Shown here one piece after another: positions 46,827 through 56,445 of a stretch of 64,000 nucleotides of DNA. How positions within the stretch are numbered: the first letter of the stretch is position 1; each line of letters starts with the position of its first letter. Below the pieces are notes generated by a model, which was not told the origin of the DNA, made no database searches, and was given only the letters and a program-made list of their open reading frames with translations. Made by a program: the position numbers and the translations under genes. Source of the stretch: Balneicella halophila (GTDB taxonomy: Bacteria; Bacteroidota; Bacteroidia; Bacteroidales; Balneicellaceae); contig NZ_QENZ01000004.1 of assembly GCF_003096835.1 (NCBI RefSeq), forward strand, positions 248,001 to 312,000. Direction: 5' to 3'.

Positions 46827-48877
46827 GTATTAAGAGAGACATAGTTAGAAATGTGCGCATCTTTTGGGCAATTTTAGCATTTTTTGCTTTGCTCATAGTC
46901 GGTCGTATCGTTCAGCTTCAAATGACGCCAGTTAGCGAGATTGGAGCCGTAGCTGTGGAGGTTTATACCACTAAAAAGAAGTTTGCTGCACCTCGCGGAG
47001 AGATTTATGCTAAAAATGGATACTTACTTGCTTGTTCTCTTACTTTCTTTGATTTGAGAATGGATTTAGGAGCAGAAGCGATTACGGATAGTATTTTTAG
47101 TGCTAACGTGGATTCGTTAGCATTGTGTTTAGCTCGTTTATTTAAGGACAAGAATCAAAACGCCTATCTAAGAGAATTAAAATCTGCAAGAAGAAATAAC
47201 GAACGCTATCACTATTTAGGCAATAGGAAGATTAATTATATGGAAGCGGAAAAAGTAAAACGCTTTCCAATTTTAAGAAGAGGGAAATATAAAGGAGGAC
47301 TTATTTTAGAGCAAGAAATATTGCGTCATAGACCTTTTGGTATGCTAGGAGAACGTACTCTAGGTAAGTTGGAAACCAATGCAAAAGGCGTAAAAGTAGG
47401 TGCACTGGGTTTAGAACATGCCTATGAAAGTGAGCTGAAAGGGGTTGAGGGGGTTAGAGAATGGCGAATAGCTCCACGCAATAGAATGGATTTTATCGTT
47501 AAAGAAGCTGTTGAAGGAAATGATATCATTACAACAATAGATGTGGATATGCAAGATCTGGCAGAAAGTGCGTTGATGGAGCAACTAGAACAGTTTAAAG
47601 CACATCATGGTACTGTAACGGTGATGGAAGTTTCCACAGGAGAAATCAAAGCAATTGCCAATTTAGAAATTGCTTCAGATGGGAATTATTATGAACGCAG
47701 AAATCATGCTATTGCTGATGCTGTTGAGCCTGGATCTGTTTTTAAACTTCCATCAATGATAGCTTTATTAGAAGATGGTGTAGTGAAATTGACGGATTCT
47801 ATCAACACAGGAAATGGTGCTCGTCGGTTTTATGGAGCTACTATGCGTGATTATCATGCTGTGGGTAAAATTACAGTTCAGGAAGTCTTTGAAAAATCCT
47901 CTAATGTAGGAACTTCTATGTTGGTACATGCAGCGTATAAAGATAATCCCCAGAGATATATAGACCGTTTATATGATTTGCATTTAGGAGAACCTCTGAA
48001 TTTGAAGATTAAAGGAGAGGGACGTCCGTATATAAAAGATACTAAATCGTCAGCATGGTGGAGTACTTCACTGCCATGGATGTCGGTAGGATACGAAGTG
48101 AATGTGACTCCTTTACATATGTTGACGTTATATAATGCAATCGCTAATAATGGTAAGATGGTAAAACCACGTCTAGTATATGCCATTAAGCGAAATGGTA
48201 AAATGATAAGAGATTTTTCTAAACCTATTGTTATTGACAATAACATTTGTTCAGAAGAAACGGTGAAAAAGTTGCATATAATGCTGGAAGGTGTTGTGGA
48301 GCGTGGAACAGCACGAAATATAAGAGATAGTCGTTATAAAATTGCTGGAAAAACAGGTACTGCACATATTGCAAAAGTTGGTGGTGGATATGATAACCAA
48401 AATTATCGAGCTACGTTTATAGGTTATTTCCCTGCCGATAATCCCAAATATTCTTGTGCAGTTGTTATTGATAAACCCGATAGAAGCATTGGTCGTTTTG
48501 GTGGTAGTGTAGCCGGACCTGTATTTAAAAAAATATCAGACGCCTTGTATGCTAAAGGAATGCTTACTGAAAAAAAGCCTTTAGAATCTGTTCTTGATTC
48601 TACGAGACACCGATTAATGTTGTTGCCTGGTATAAATGAAAGCACAGCATTAGGTAAAGTGATAGGTGAGGAGTTTTTACAAGAAAATTCTCCTATTAAA
48701 AACAGTGAAAGTTTGATGCCCAATGTTGTAGGGATGACACTAACTGATGCAGTTTTTTTATTGGAAAGTAAAGGTTTAAAAGTAAAGGTGCAGGGAAGTG
48801 GACTAATAACCAATCAATCCCTGAAGCCGGGAACTAAAATTGTGAAGGGAACACAAGTAAATATTTATTTATCATGA
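46823..48877 (+). CDS. ftsI: Division-specific penicillin-binding protein (transpeptidase) with PASTA domain
   Basis: The 684-residue class B PBP cross-links septal peptidoglycan. An N-terminal membrane anchor (about 12-28) precedes the dimerisation domain. The transpeptidase carries the three catalytic boxes: SVFK in VEPGSVFKLPSM, SSN in FEKSSNVGTSM and KTG in KIAGKTGTAH. One PASTA domain ends the protein (MPNVVGMTLTDAVFLLESKG). All active-site motifs are intact. It overlaps ftsL and murE by ATGA junctions. Confidence 0.95.
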   Translation: MSIKRDIVRNVRIFWAILAFFALLIVGRIVQLQMTPVSEIGAVAVEVYTTKKKFAAPRGEIYAKNGYLLACSLTFFDLRMDLGAEAITDSIFSANVDSLALCLARLFKDKNQNAYLRELKSARRNNERYHYLGNRKINYMEAEKVKRFPILRRGKYKGGLILEQEILRHRPFGMLGERTLGKLETNAKGVKVGALGLEHAYESELKGVEGVREWRIAPRNRMDFIVKEAVEGNDIITTIDVDMQDLAESALMEQLEQFKAHHGTVTVMEVSTGEIKAIANLEIASDGNYYERRNHAIADAVEPGSVFKLPSMIALLEDGVVKLTDSINTGNGARRFYGATMRDYHAVGKITVQEVFEKSSNVGTSMLVHAAYKDNPQRYIDRLYDLHLGEPLNLKIKGEGRPYIKDTKSSAWWSTSLPWMSVGYEVNVTPLHMLTLYNAIANNGKMVKPRLVYAIKRNGKMIRDFSKPIVIDNNICSEETVKKLHIMLEGVVERGTARNIRDSRYKIAGKTGTAHIAKVGGGYDNQNYRATFIGYFPADNPKYSCAVVIDKPDRSIGRFGGSVAGPVFKKISDALYAKGMLTEKKPLESVLDSTRHRLMLLPGINESTALGKVIGEEFLQENSPIKNSESLMPNVVGMTLTDAVFLLESKGLKVKVQGSGLITNQSLKPGTKIVKGTQVNIYLS

Positions 48878-50322
48878 AAACATTAGCTGGGCTCATAAAG
48901 AATTGTGATGTGAAAAAATATCAAGGAGACTTGGATGTAAAGGTTTCGAGTGTTTGTTTCGATAGCCGAAATGTACAAGAGGGTACTCTCTATGTTGCAC
49001 AACGTGGTACACAAGTAGATGGACATCAATTCATTTCGAAAGCAATTCGTTCAGGAGCGACATGTGTAGTTTGTGAAACCATGCCTCAAACTATCTATGA
49101 TAATGTTACTTATGTTTTGGTTGAGAATACTGCAAGGGCTCTAGGACAGATAGCAAGTTTGTTTTATGATGAACCATCAAAAGAGTTGAAGTTAGTAGGT
49201 GTTACAGGAACTAATGGAAAGACGTCAATAGTGACACTTTTGTATAAAATGTTTAATAAATTGGGCTATAAAGTTGGTTTACTTTCTACGATTGCTAACT
49301 ATGTGGGAGAGAAGGAGCATAAAGCAACTCACACTACGCCCGATGCTGTTCAACTCAATGTATTGTTGAGAGACATGGTAAATGAAGGATGTGAATATTG
49401 CTTCATGGAGGTGAGTTCGCATGCTTTAGTTCAACATCGAGTAGCCGGTGTTCACTTTATTGGCGGTATTTTTACGAATCTTACCCACGATCACTTAGAT
49501 TATCATGAGACTTTTAAATCGTACCTAACTGCCAAAAAATCTTTTTTTGATAAGCTCCCTAAAGATAGTTTTGCGCTTACCAATATAGATGATAGAAATG
49601 GCGAAGTAATGCTTCAGAATACGAAAGCGAAACAGTATGCTTATGCGGCAAAGTCCTTAGGCGACTTTAATGTGAAAATTCTTGAAAGACACTTCGATAC
49701 TACTCTCATGGAATTTAATGGGACAGAAGTTTGGACACAGTTCATAGGTGATTTTAACGCCTATAATTTATTAGCAGTATATGCAACAGCTTGTTTATTA
49801 GATATTCCAGAACAAAGTACTTTAGTTGCACTAAGCACTTTAGAACCTGTAGCTGGTCGTCTTGATACTTATGTCTCAGGCAGTGGTATTACTGCCGTTG
49901 TGGACTATGCACATACACCTGATGCTTTAGAAAATGTTTTGAAAACGCTGAAAGGGATTGTAGATGACGGGCAAATTATCACGGTAGTGGGTGCTGGAGG
50001 GAACAGGGATAAAACGAAGCGCCCAAAGATGGCACGCATAGCTTGCGAATACAGTAACCGAGTGATTTTAACATCTGACAATCCTCGTAATGAACAGCCA
50101 GAAAGCATTATTGAAGATATGTTTAACGGTGTTCCTGAAGAACAAAAACTAGCGACACTTTGTGTTACGAATAGGAGAGAAGCGATAAAAATGGCAGCAT
50201 TATTAGCTGTAAAAGGTGATCTGATTCTGATTGCCGGCAAAGGACATGAAACATATCAAGAGGTTGAAGATAAGCGTAACTATTTTAATGATAAAGAAGA
50301 AATAAAACAAATACTGAACTAG
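48874..50322 (+). CDS. murE: UDP-MurNAc-tripeptide ligase MurE
   Basis: It adds the third stem-peptide residue to UDP-MurNAc-L-Ala-D-Glu. The 482-residue Mur ligase is complete: N-terminal UDP-binding domain, ATP loop [38 protein letters not shown], then [15 protein letters not shown] and SDNPRNEQP. The DNPR motif indicates meso-diaminopimelate as substrate, consistent with dapB nearby. It shows that this lineage still makes normal precursors up to this step, in contrast to the degraded murD position downstream. Confidence 0.97.
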   Translation: MKTLAGLIKNCDVKKYQGDLDVKVSSVCFDSRNVQEGTLYVAQRGTQVDGHQFISKAIRSGATCVVCETMPQTIYDNVTYVLVENTARALGQIASLFYDEPSKELKLVGVTGTNGKTSIVTLLYKMFNKLGYKVGLLSTIANYVGEKEHKATHTTPDAVQLNVLLRDMVNEGCEYCFMEVSSHALVQHRVAGVHFIGGIFTNLTHDHLDYHETFKSYLTAKKSFFDKLPKDSFALTNIDDRNGEVMLQNTKAKQYAYAAKSLGDFNVKILERHFDTTLMEFNGTEVWTQFIGDFNAYNLLAVYATACLLDIPEQSTLVALSTLEPVAGRLDTYVSGSGITAVVDYAHTPDALENVLKTLKGIVDDGQIITVVGAGGNRDKTKRPKMARIACEYSNRVILTSDNPRNEQPESIIEDMFNGVPEEQKLATLCVTNRREAIKMAALLAVKGDLILIAGKGHETYQEVEDKRNYFNDKEEIKQILN

Positions 50323-50324
50323 CT

Positions 50325-51545
50325 ATGTTATACTATTTATTCAGATATCTTAATGAATTAGACGTTCCCGGTGCTGGAATGTTTGATTACATTTCATTTC
50401 GTGCAGCTATGGCATTGCTATTCGCTCTGATGATAGGAACCCTTTTTGGAAAAAAAATCATTAGAATGTTGCAACGCCAGCAAATTGGAGAAGAAATACG
50501 TGATTTGGGATTGGAAGGGCAGATGCAAAAAAAAGGTACCCCTACCATGGGTGGTCTCATTATAGTGTTGTCAATATTGATTCCAGTACTGCTTTTTACG
50601 AAATTAGATAACATCTATATTATTTTGATGGTAATAACGACAGTTTGGCTCGGTGCATTAGGTTTTCTTGATGATTATATCAAAGTGGTAAGAAAAGATA
50701 AAAGCGGTCTTTCCGGAAAGTTTAAAGTTGTTGGTCAGATCGGTCTTGGACTCATAGTCGGGCTCACTTTCTTTATGAGTAATGACATTGTTGTACGAGA
50801 ACAACTACCCACGGAAATACAAAGTAGTGTGGGGAAATCTAGCCAAACTACAACGATAGATGTAAAAAGTACAAAAACAACCATTCCCTTTGTTAAAAAT
50901 AATGAATTAGATTATTCGAAAATTGTTTCTTTTGCAGGTGAATATCAAGAAATATTGACTTGGATACTTTTTGTTTTCATTGTTATTTTTATAGTAACAG
51001 CAGTTTCCAATGGAGCCAATATGACTGATGGATTAGATGGTTTAGCTACCGGATCGTCTGCAATTATTGGAAGCACTCTACTCGTTTTTGCCTATGTTTC
51101 CGGTAACTTCATCTATGCGAATTATCTGAATATAATGTTTATACCTCACACTGGTGAGTTAGTGGTCTTTATGGCAGCCTTCGTAGGTGCTATGATAGGT
51201 TTTCTTTGGTATAATGCCTATCCTGCTCAAGTGTTTATGGGGGATACAGGGAGTTTGACCATTGGTGGAATCATTGCAGTCTTTGCAATTATGATTCGCA
51301 AAGAATTACTTATCCCAATACTTTGTGGTATTTTCTTGATAGAAAATCTCTCTGTGATCATGCAAGTTTCCTATTTTAAATACACTAAAAAGAAGTTTGG
51401 TGAGGGAAGGCGTATTTTTAAAATGTCTCCATTGCATCATCATTTTCAGGTACAAGGATTTCCAGAGCCCAAAATAGTAACTCGCTTTTGGATTGTTGGA
51501 ATCTTTCTAGCGGTACTCACAGTTATTACCTTAAAAATGCGTTAA
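50325..51545 (+). CDS. mraY: Phospho-MurNAc-pentapeptide transferase MraY
   Basis: This polytopic membrane enzyme transfers phospho-MurNAc-pentapeptide to undecaprenyl phosphate, giving lipid I. The 406-residue protein has [10 protein letters not shown], the [19 protein letters not shown] segment, [28 protein letters not shown] and the HHH motif in [10 protein letters not shown] polar insertion (about 155-200) is common in Bacteroidota. It ends 2 bases before the murD remnant. Confidence 0.97.
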   Translation: MLYYLFRYLNELDVPGAGMFDYISFRAAMALLFALMIGTLFGKKIIRMLQRQQIGEEIRDLGLEGQMQKKGTPTMGGLIIVLSILIPVLLFTKLDNIYIILMVITTVWLGALGFLDDYIKVVRKDKSGLSGKFKVVGQIGLGLIVGLTFFMSNDIVVREQLPTEIQSSVGKSSQTTTIDVKSTKTTIPFVKNNELDYSKIVSFAGEYQEILTWILFVFIVIFIVTAVSNGANMTDGLDGLATGSSAIIGSTLLVFAYVSGNFIYANYLNIMFIPHTGELVVFMAAFVGAMIGFLWYNAYPAQVFMGDTGSLTIGGIIAVFAIMIRKELLIPILCGIFLIENLSVIMQVSYFKYTKKKFGEGRRIFKMSPLHHHFQVQGFPEPKIVTRFWIVGIFLAVLTVITLKMR

Positions 51546-51547
51546 AT

Positions 51548-52060
51548 ATGATGATTAAAGAAAAAAATATAAATAATCCATTCATCAATTTAGTTAATTA
51601 TAAGATGATGGCAGCCAAAGAGGCACAATATGCAGAACAATTTGCTGACATGAAGAATGAGCCCAAGCGATTAGAATATTTTCTATCCCTGCGAGGGATT
51701 AATTTTATAGATGATACCAAAGCTCAGAGTATTAATGCAATTTGGTATTCTTTGGAAAGCATGCATTGTCCGGTTACGCTTATTGCTAAAGATATAGATG
51801 ATTTACAAGAATTGCTAAAATTAAAACAACTTTTGATGCTAAAAGTTAAAGGAATTGTTTTTTTGACTCCAAAGAGAAAATACATCAAATTGTTACGTCC
51901 TATGGTCGGCGCTATACATTTTTCCAAAACTATGGATGAGGCTGTAAGTTGGGCATATAAAAATACGGAAAGCGATGATGCTGTGCTGTTTTGTGCGGGA
52001 GTAAAAGTTGATGTGGATAAAGAAAGCAGAATTTTTCAAGAGGCTGTGAGAAAGTTATAA
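51548..52060 (+). CDS. MurD C-terminal-domain-only protein (degenerate MurD)
   Basis: This 170-residue protein occupies the murD position between mraY and ftsW. Residues 10-36 resemble the end of the MurD central domain. Residues 40-72 match the start of the Mur ligase C-terminal domain: KRLEYF for the family HRLEF, INFIDDTKAQS for INDSKATN, and WYSLESM for the YALE helix. The remaining order of strands and helices also follows MurD (TLIAKDIDD, KVKGIVFLTP, TMDEAVSWAYK). The N-terminal UDP domain and the ATP-binding central domain are absent. The C-terminal functional motifs are lost (GG-DKG; SPACASFD-F; RG--F). It is an intact frame in a tight operon, so it may be kept for a non-catalytic role. 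Confidence 0.75.
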   Translation: MMIKEKNINNPFINLVNYKMMAAKEAQYAEQFADMKNEPKRLEYFLSLRGINFIDDTKAQSINAIWYSLESMHCPVTLIAKDIDDLQELLKLKQLLMLKVKGIVFLTPKRKYIKLLRPMVGAIHFSKTMDEAVSWAYKNTESDDAVLFCAGVKVDVDKESRIFQEAVRKL

Positions 52061-52064
52061 TCGT

Positions 52065-53327
52065 ATGAAAGAAAACTTAGGAAATATATTTCAGAATATA
52101 CGAGATCGTATAAAAAAAAGTGATAGGGGACTCTGGTATTCCACCATAGTACTAGCTTTTGTTTCGATAGTGCTAATGTTTAGCACTACAGATACGTTAG
52201 GCGATCCTTGGAAGAATACTTTTGTGCAATTAGTGTTCTTCATTATTGCATTTTTAGTGATGGTAAGTTTACACTACATTCATTATAATCACATACGAAA
52301 GATTGCTACTTACGCCCCATTATTAATTTTGATTTTATTAATAAGTCTCACTTTTTTTGGAGTCACTATAAATGGTGCAAAGCGTTGGATTACTATTCCT
52401 TTCATTGGTTTTACTTTTCAGCCCTCTGAGTTGATTAAGATTCTATTAGTAATCTATGTTGCAAGAACCTTAGCTATTTTTCAAACAGCTAAAGGCTGTG
52501 ATGATGTGGCATTTCGAAGAATCTTCACTGTGACTGCAATAGTTTTTGTTTGGATTGCGACGTCTAATGTTTCTACAGCCATCTTAATGGCACTTACCGT
52601 TTTCATTATGATGGCAGTTGGAAGGATTAGGACAAAATGGATTCTATCACTTTTCTTTGGTGCAATGGCTCTAGTTGCTGTAGTGGTTTTGATAGCTGTG
52701 AATACTGATTGGAGACCAAACATAGGACGGGTAACTACAGCCCTAAATAGAGTTGAACGATTCGTAGCACCCGAAAAGGCAGCTAATCGTGAAGCTGAAG
52801 AGTTTGCCAAGCTTAAAACACCAAGAGAACGGCAAATAGCTCTGGCTAGCAAGCAACGCAGGGAAGATGAAAAGAAACAAGTAGAAGCCGCCAAGGCTGC
52901 TATTGCCACAGGAGGTATAATTGGTAAGGGACCGGGTAACAGCAATGTGCGCTATGTCTTACCATTACCTTACTCAGATTATGTATTTGCGATTATTGTT
53001 GAAGAGTTAGGTTTACTCGCAGCATTTTTCTTAATATTTGCATACCTTGCAATGGTCTATCGTGCTGGAATGATTGCACAACGTTGTACTCGCACATTTC
53101 CCGCATTTTTAGTCATTGGGTTAACCACCATTATTGTATTGCAGGCCTTTATGAATATGGCAGTTGCAGTCAGCCTCATGCCAGTTACCGGACAGCCATT
53201 ACCTTTTGTGAGTAAAGGAGGTACATCGTTACTCGTTACTGGGTTTTCAATCGGAATGATATTGAGTGTGACCTATTGGCTGAAACGGCAAGAAGAAGAG
53301 GAATTAGCAAAACATATTCAAGAGTAA
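52065..53327 (+). CDS. ftsW: Septal peptidoglycan polymerase FtsW
   Basis: The 420-residue SEDS protein polymerises lipid II at the septum with its cognate PBP. It has about ten membrane segments. The SEDS patterns are GAKRWITIPFIGFTFQPSELIK, a charged cytoplasmic/periplasmic loop at about 225-280, PLPYSDYVFAIIVEELG and the C-terminal PVTGQPLPFVSKGGTSLL. It follows the murD remnant by 4 bases. Confidence 0.95.
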   Translation: MKENLGNIFQNIRDRIKKSDRGLWYSTIVLAFVSIVLMFSTTDTLGDPWKNTFVQLVFFIIAFLVMVSLHYIHYNHIRKIATYAPLLILILLISLTFFGVTINGAKRWITIPFIGFTFQPSELIKILLVIYVARTLAIFQTAKGCDDVAFRRIFTVTAIVFVWIATSNVSTAILMALTVFIMMAVGRIRTKWILSLFFGAMALVAVVVLIAVNTDWRPNIGRVTTALNRVERFVAPEKAANREAEEFAKLKTPRERQIALASKQRREDEKKQVEAAKAAIATGGIIGKGPGNSNVRYVLPLPYSDYVFAIIVEELGLLAAFFLIFAYLAMVYRAGMIAQRCTRTFPAFLVIGLTTIIVLQAFMNMAVAVSLMPVTGQPLPFVSKGGTSLLVTGFSIGMILSVTYWLKRQEEEELAKHIQE

Positions 53328-53352
53328 ATCATGACAATTAAATGAAAAAATT

Positions 53353-54453
53353 ATGAGGGAGCCTAAAATAATCATAAGTGGAGGAGGTACAGGAGGACAT
53401 ATTTTTCCTGCTGTTGCTATTGCCAATGCTTTGAGAGAAGCCCTGCCAGATGCACAAATTCTTTTTGTTGGTGCCGAAGGAAAGATGGAGATGGAACGTG
53501 TACCCAAAGCGGAATATGATATTGTGGGCTTGCCAATTCGTGGTTTTCAACGCAGTAAACCTGTTACATTGCCTATAACTTTGTTTAAACTTCTTAAAAG
53601 CCTTCGTATGGCAAGGAAGTTATTGAAGAAAGAAAATCCAGCTGTGGTCGTAGGTGTAGGTGGTTATGCCAGTGCGGCTGTTCTCCATCAAGCGGCTAAA
53701 ATGAAGATCCCAACTCTGATTCAAGAACAAAACTCATATCCGGGGATTACAAATAAACTACTTGCTAATAAAGCAAAGAAAATCTGTGTTGCTTATGATA
53801 ATATGGAGCGATTTTTTCCAAAGGAGAAGCTTTTTTTTCTAGGCAATCCTATTCGTCAAGATTTATTAGATAAAAATATAGATAAAGTTGAAGCATTTAA
53901 ATATTATGGGCTAGATAGTACAAAAAAGACTGTATTAGTCGTTGGTGGAAGTCTGGGAGCAAGAACTCTTAACGAGAGTTTGAAGAGAAATTTAGACTTT
54001 TTAGGAAAACAAAATTTCCAAATTATTTGGCAATCAGGTGCTTACTATTATGAGCAGTTGAAAGGACAGATTAATGATACTTGTCCATCAAATGTGCATT
54101 TATTTAAATTTTTAGATAGAATGGATTGGGCATACAGTGTTGCTGATATAGTAGTTTCACGTGCTGGAGCCCTAACTATTTCAGAATTAAGTGTTTTAGG
54201 GAAATCAACGATTCTTGTGCCTTCGCCTAACGTTACTGAAGATCATCAGACTAAAAATGCAATGGCGCTAGTGAAAAAAGAGGCAACCATATTGGTTAAG
54301 GATGAAGATGCAGAGCAAAATTTAGTACCGAAAGTAATACAGCTCATGAAGGCTGAAGAAAGGCGTAAGCAATTAGCTACACAAATATTGTATTTTGCCA
54401 AACCCAATGCCGCCAATGATATTGCAAATGAAGTCATTAAACTGATGAAGTAG
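53353..54453 (+). CDS. murG: UDP-GlcNAc:lipid I N-acetylglucosaminyltransferase MurG
   Basis: It adds GlcNAc to lipid I to form lipid II at the inner membrane face. The 366-residue GT-B enzyme has the N-terminal SGGGTGGHIFPAVAIANAL, GVGGYAS, LIQEQNSYPGITNKLL, LGNPIR, VVGGSLGARTLNE and the UDP-site VSRAGALTISEL with PSPNVTEDHQTKNA. All family motifs are intact. The next gene, ftsQ, starts after only 2 bases; murC, usual here, is absent. Confidence 0.97.
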   Translation: MREPKIIISGGGTGGHIFPAVAIANALREALPDAQILFVGAEGKMEMERVPKAEYDIVGLPIRGFQRSKPVTLPITLFKLLKSLRMARKLLKKENPAVVVGVGGYASAAVLHQAAKMKIPTLIQEQNSYPGITNKLLANKAKKICVAYDNMERFFPKEKLFFLGNPIRQDLLDKNIDKVEAFKYYGLDSTKKTVLVVGGSLGARTLNESLKRNLDFLGKQNFQIIWQSGAYYYEQLKGQINDTCPSNVHLFKFLDRMDWAYSVADIVVSRAGALTISELSVLGKSTILVPSPNVTEDHQTKNAMALVKKEATILVKDEDAEQNLVPKVIQLMKAEERRKQLATQILYFAKPNAANDIANEVIKLMK

Positions 54454-54455
54454 GT

Positions 54456-55214
54456 ATGAAGAGAAACCTAAAAAAAATATTATTATTTGGATTGCCATTA
54501 GTTTTACTTCTGGTGTATCTCGCTTTCGCCTTTTTTAGAATTGGACAAGAGGAGAAAGTGTTTAAAGCAAATGGTATTGTTGTGGAAATGACCAATCCTC
54601 AATTTAAGTTTGTTAATAAAAAAGAGATACTAAAGATTGCAGAAAAACAACTTGGAAATACTAAAGATGTAAAATTAGATAGCATTAATAAAAATAGCTT
54701 AGAATCAGCCATAAATAAAAATCCCTTTGTAGAAGATGCACAAGTATTTCGTTCTTCGGACAATGCTTGCAGGATTGAAATAACACAACGCAGTCCGGTA
54801 TTGCGTGTATGGACAGATACAGCATCTTATTATTTGGATAAAGATGGTTACAAAATGCCTACGGGAACAAAATATGCTGCTTTAGTACATATGTACCGAG
54901 GAAATATCTCAGAGTCCTTTGCGCAAAAGGAATTATTACAATTTCAAGCCTATTTGGATGATCATTCTTTTTGGTCTGAAATGATTGATTATATTATGGT
55001 TAATTCTAAAGAAGAATTAACTTTGTATCTGAGGGCAAAATCAGGAAAAATCCATTTGGGTAAGCCTGATAATGTTGCTGAAAAGTTAGAAAAATTACTC
55101 CTTTTTATCAATAAGGTAGGCAAGTTTAATGGTTTGGAGACTTATGAAACCATTGACTTGCGATATGATAACCAAGTAGTAGTTAAAAAAAAGGAAGCTA
55201 ATGCAACGAGATAG
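54456..55214 (+). CDS. ftsQ: Cell-division protein FtsQ
   Basis: The 252-residue bitopic divisome protein has a short cytoplasmic N-terminus and one membrane helix (about 9-27). A periplasmic POTRA-like region follows (about 45-105, including LESAINKNPFVEDAQVF), then a beta domain with TQRSPVLRVWT, the usual FtsQ motif. Its position before ftsA supports this. It overlaps the ftsA start by 14 bases. Confidence 0.88.
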   Translation: MKRNLKKILLFGLPLVLLLVYLAFAFFRIGQEEKVFKANGIVVEMTNPQFKFVNKKEILKIAEKQLGNTKDVKLDSINKNSLESAINKNPFVEDAQVFRSSDNACRIEITQRSPVLRVWTDTASYYLDKDGYKMPTGTKYAALVHMYRGNISESFAQKELLQFQAYLDDHSFWSEMIDYIMVNSKEELTLYLRAKSGKIHLGKPDNVAEKLEKLLLFINKVGKFNGLETYETIDLRYDNQVVVKKKEANATR

Positions 55215-56433
55215 AGTAATATGTATAGATATAGGTTCCCACTCGATAAAAGCTGTAGTTGGAACAAAGTCATTTGAAGGGCATGAAATTATTGATGCAA
55301 CTTTAGTGCCTGCACAAGGTGTTGCTTATGGGGTCGTCAATAATGTTGAAAAGTTTACTGCTAGTATTAAAACAGCATTGAAAAATGTAAAGGCAAAAGA
55401 GAACGACTTGATTATTGTTGGGGTGAGCAATTATTATGTAGAGAGCTTTAGGACGCCACAACAAAAGTTTATTGCTGAGGGAAAAAAAATTGACCATAAT
55501 GATTTAGATGAGTTATATGAGAATGCTGAGAATGCCTATCTCAAAGTAGAATTGGTTATGCTTGATGTATTCTTACAGCACTATAATGTTGATGAAATAA
55601 AAGGAATCCAGAATCCTTTGGATATGGAAGGTATTAAGTTAGAAGGTATTTATAATATTTTCTCTTGTAGCAAAAAACTTATTTCTAATATAGAACAATG
55701 TGTAAATAATGCAGGCTTTGATGTCGCAGAGTTCATTTTCAGTCCTTATTATGCCTCTAAAGTGATTTTCACAGAAGAAGATAAGGAAACAGGCGTACTG
55801 GTTATAGATCTTGGTGCTGATGTTACTAGAATCTCCTTGTTTGTAGATGGCGCTATGTATGCATCCTTTGCCGTACCATTTGGCAGTCAAAGTGTCACCC
55901 AAGATATTAAGAGTAGCTATCCCGTAACGATGAAGCAAGCTGATGCCTTAAAAAAAGATTTTAGTCATGCCCTGGCTGACCTGGCTGAGGAAAATGCAGA
56001 GGTAAGTTTCTCTTCAGCAGATGCCTGGGGAGGTCGAAGTTTACGAGTTAGTCAATTATCAGCCGTCGTGCAATGTCGGTTAGATGAAATTTTCAGAGGA
56101 ATAAGTTACCAGTTGCGCAAAATGGGATTAGATGATTTTGTAGAGTCAATCACTCTTGTAGGAGGCGGAGCGTTACAAAACTCAATGAAAGAATTTTTAG
56201 AAAAGAAATTTGAGGTTCCCGTTAGGGAAGCAAAGCTAAGAGAAGATGTATTTGTAGATAATAAAAATTTATCTGCTTTGTATTATGCCAATGCTTTGGG
56301 AATGCTACACTATATGATAGATGAGGAGATTGAAAAAGAAGCTAATAACCAGTCTGGGTTTTTTGAAAAAATATCTACAGGATTGCGTAGTTTATTTGGA
56401 AGTAGAGGCAGTGGTGATGATGCAAAAATGTAA
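55201..56433 (+). CDS. ftsA: Cell-division protein FtsA
   Basis: The 410-residue actin-like ATPase tethers FtsZ to the membrane. The phosphate-binding loops are CIDIGSHSIKAVVG (about 8-21) and VIDLGADVTRISLFVDG (about 200-216), and the adenosine loop is LVGGGALQNSMKEFLE. The C-terminal amphipathic helix GFFEKISTGLRSLFG is the membrane anchor. The 1C region looks diverged from typical FtsA (for example VGVSNYYVESFRT), which could match the unusual FtsZ pair downstream. Confidence 0.92.
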   Translation: MQRDRVICIDIGSHSIKAVVGTKSFEGHEIIDATLVPAQGVAYGVVNNVEKFTASIKTALKNVKAKENDLIIVGVSNYYVESFRTPQQKFIAEGKKIDHNDLDELYENAENAYLKVELVMLDVFLQHYNVDEIKGIQNPLDMEGIKLEGIYNIFSCSKKLISNIEQCVNNAGFDVAEFIFSPYYASKVIFTEEDKETGVLVIDLGADVTRISLFVDGAMYASFAVPFGSQSVTQDIKSSYPVTMKQADALKKDFSHALADLAEENAEVSFSSADAWGGRSLRVSQLSAVVQCRLDEIFRGISYQLRKMGLDDFVESITLVGGGALQNSMKEFLEKKFEVPVREAKLREDVFVDNKNLSALYYANALGMLHYMIDEEIEKEANNQSGFFEKISTGLRSLFGSRGSGDDAKM

Positions 56434-56445
56434 AAATAAATAGAA

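Noticed and set aside
52481-52945. A 154-codon minus-strand open frame opposite ftsW
   Set aside because: Shadow frame; ftsW has all SEDS motifs in the sense frame.
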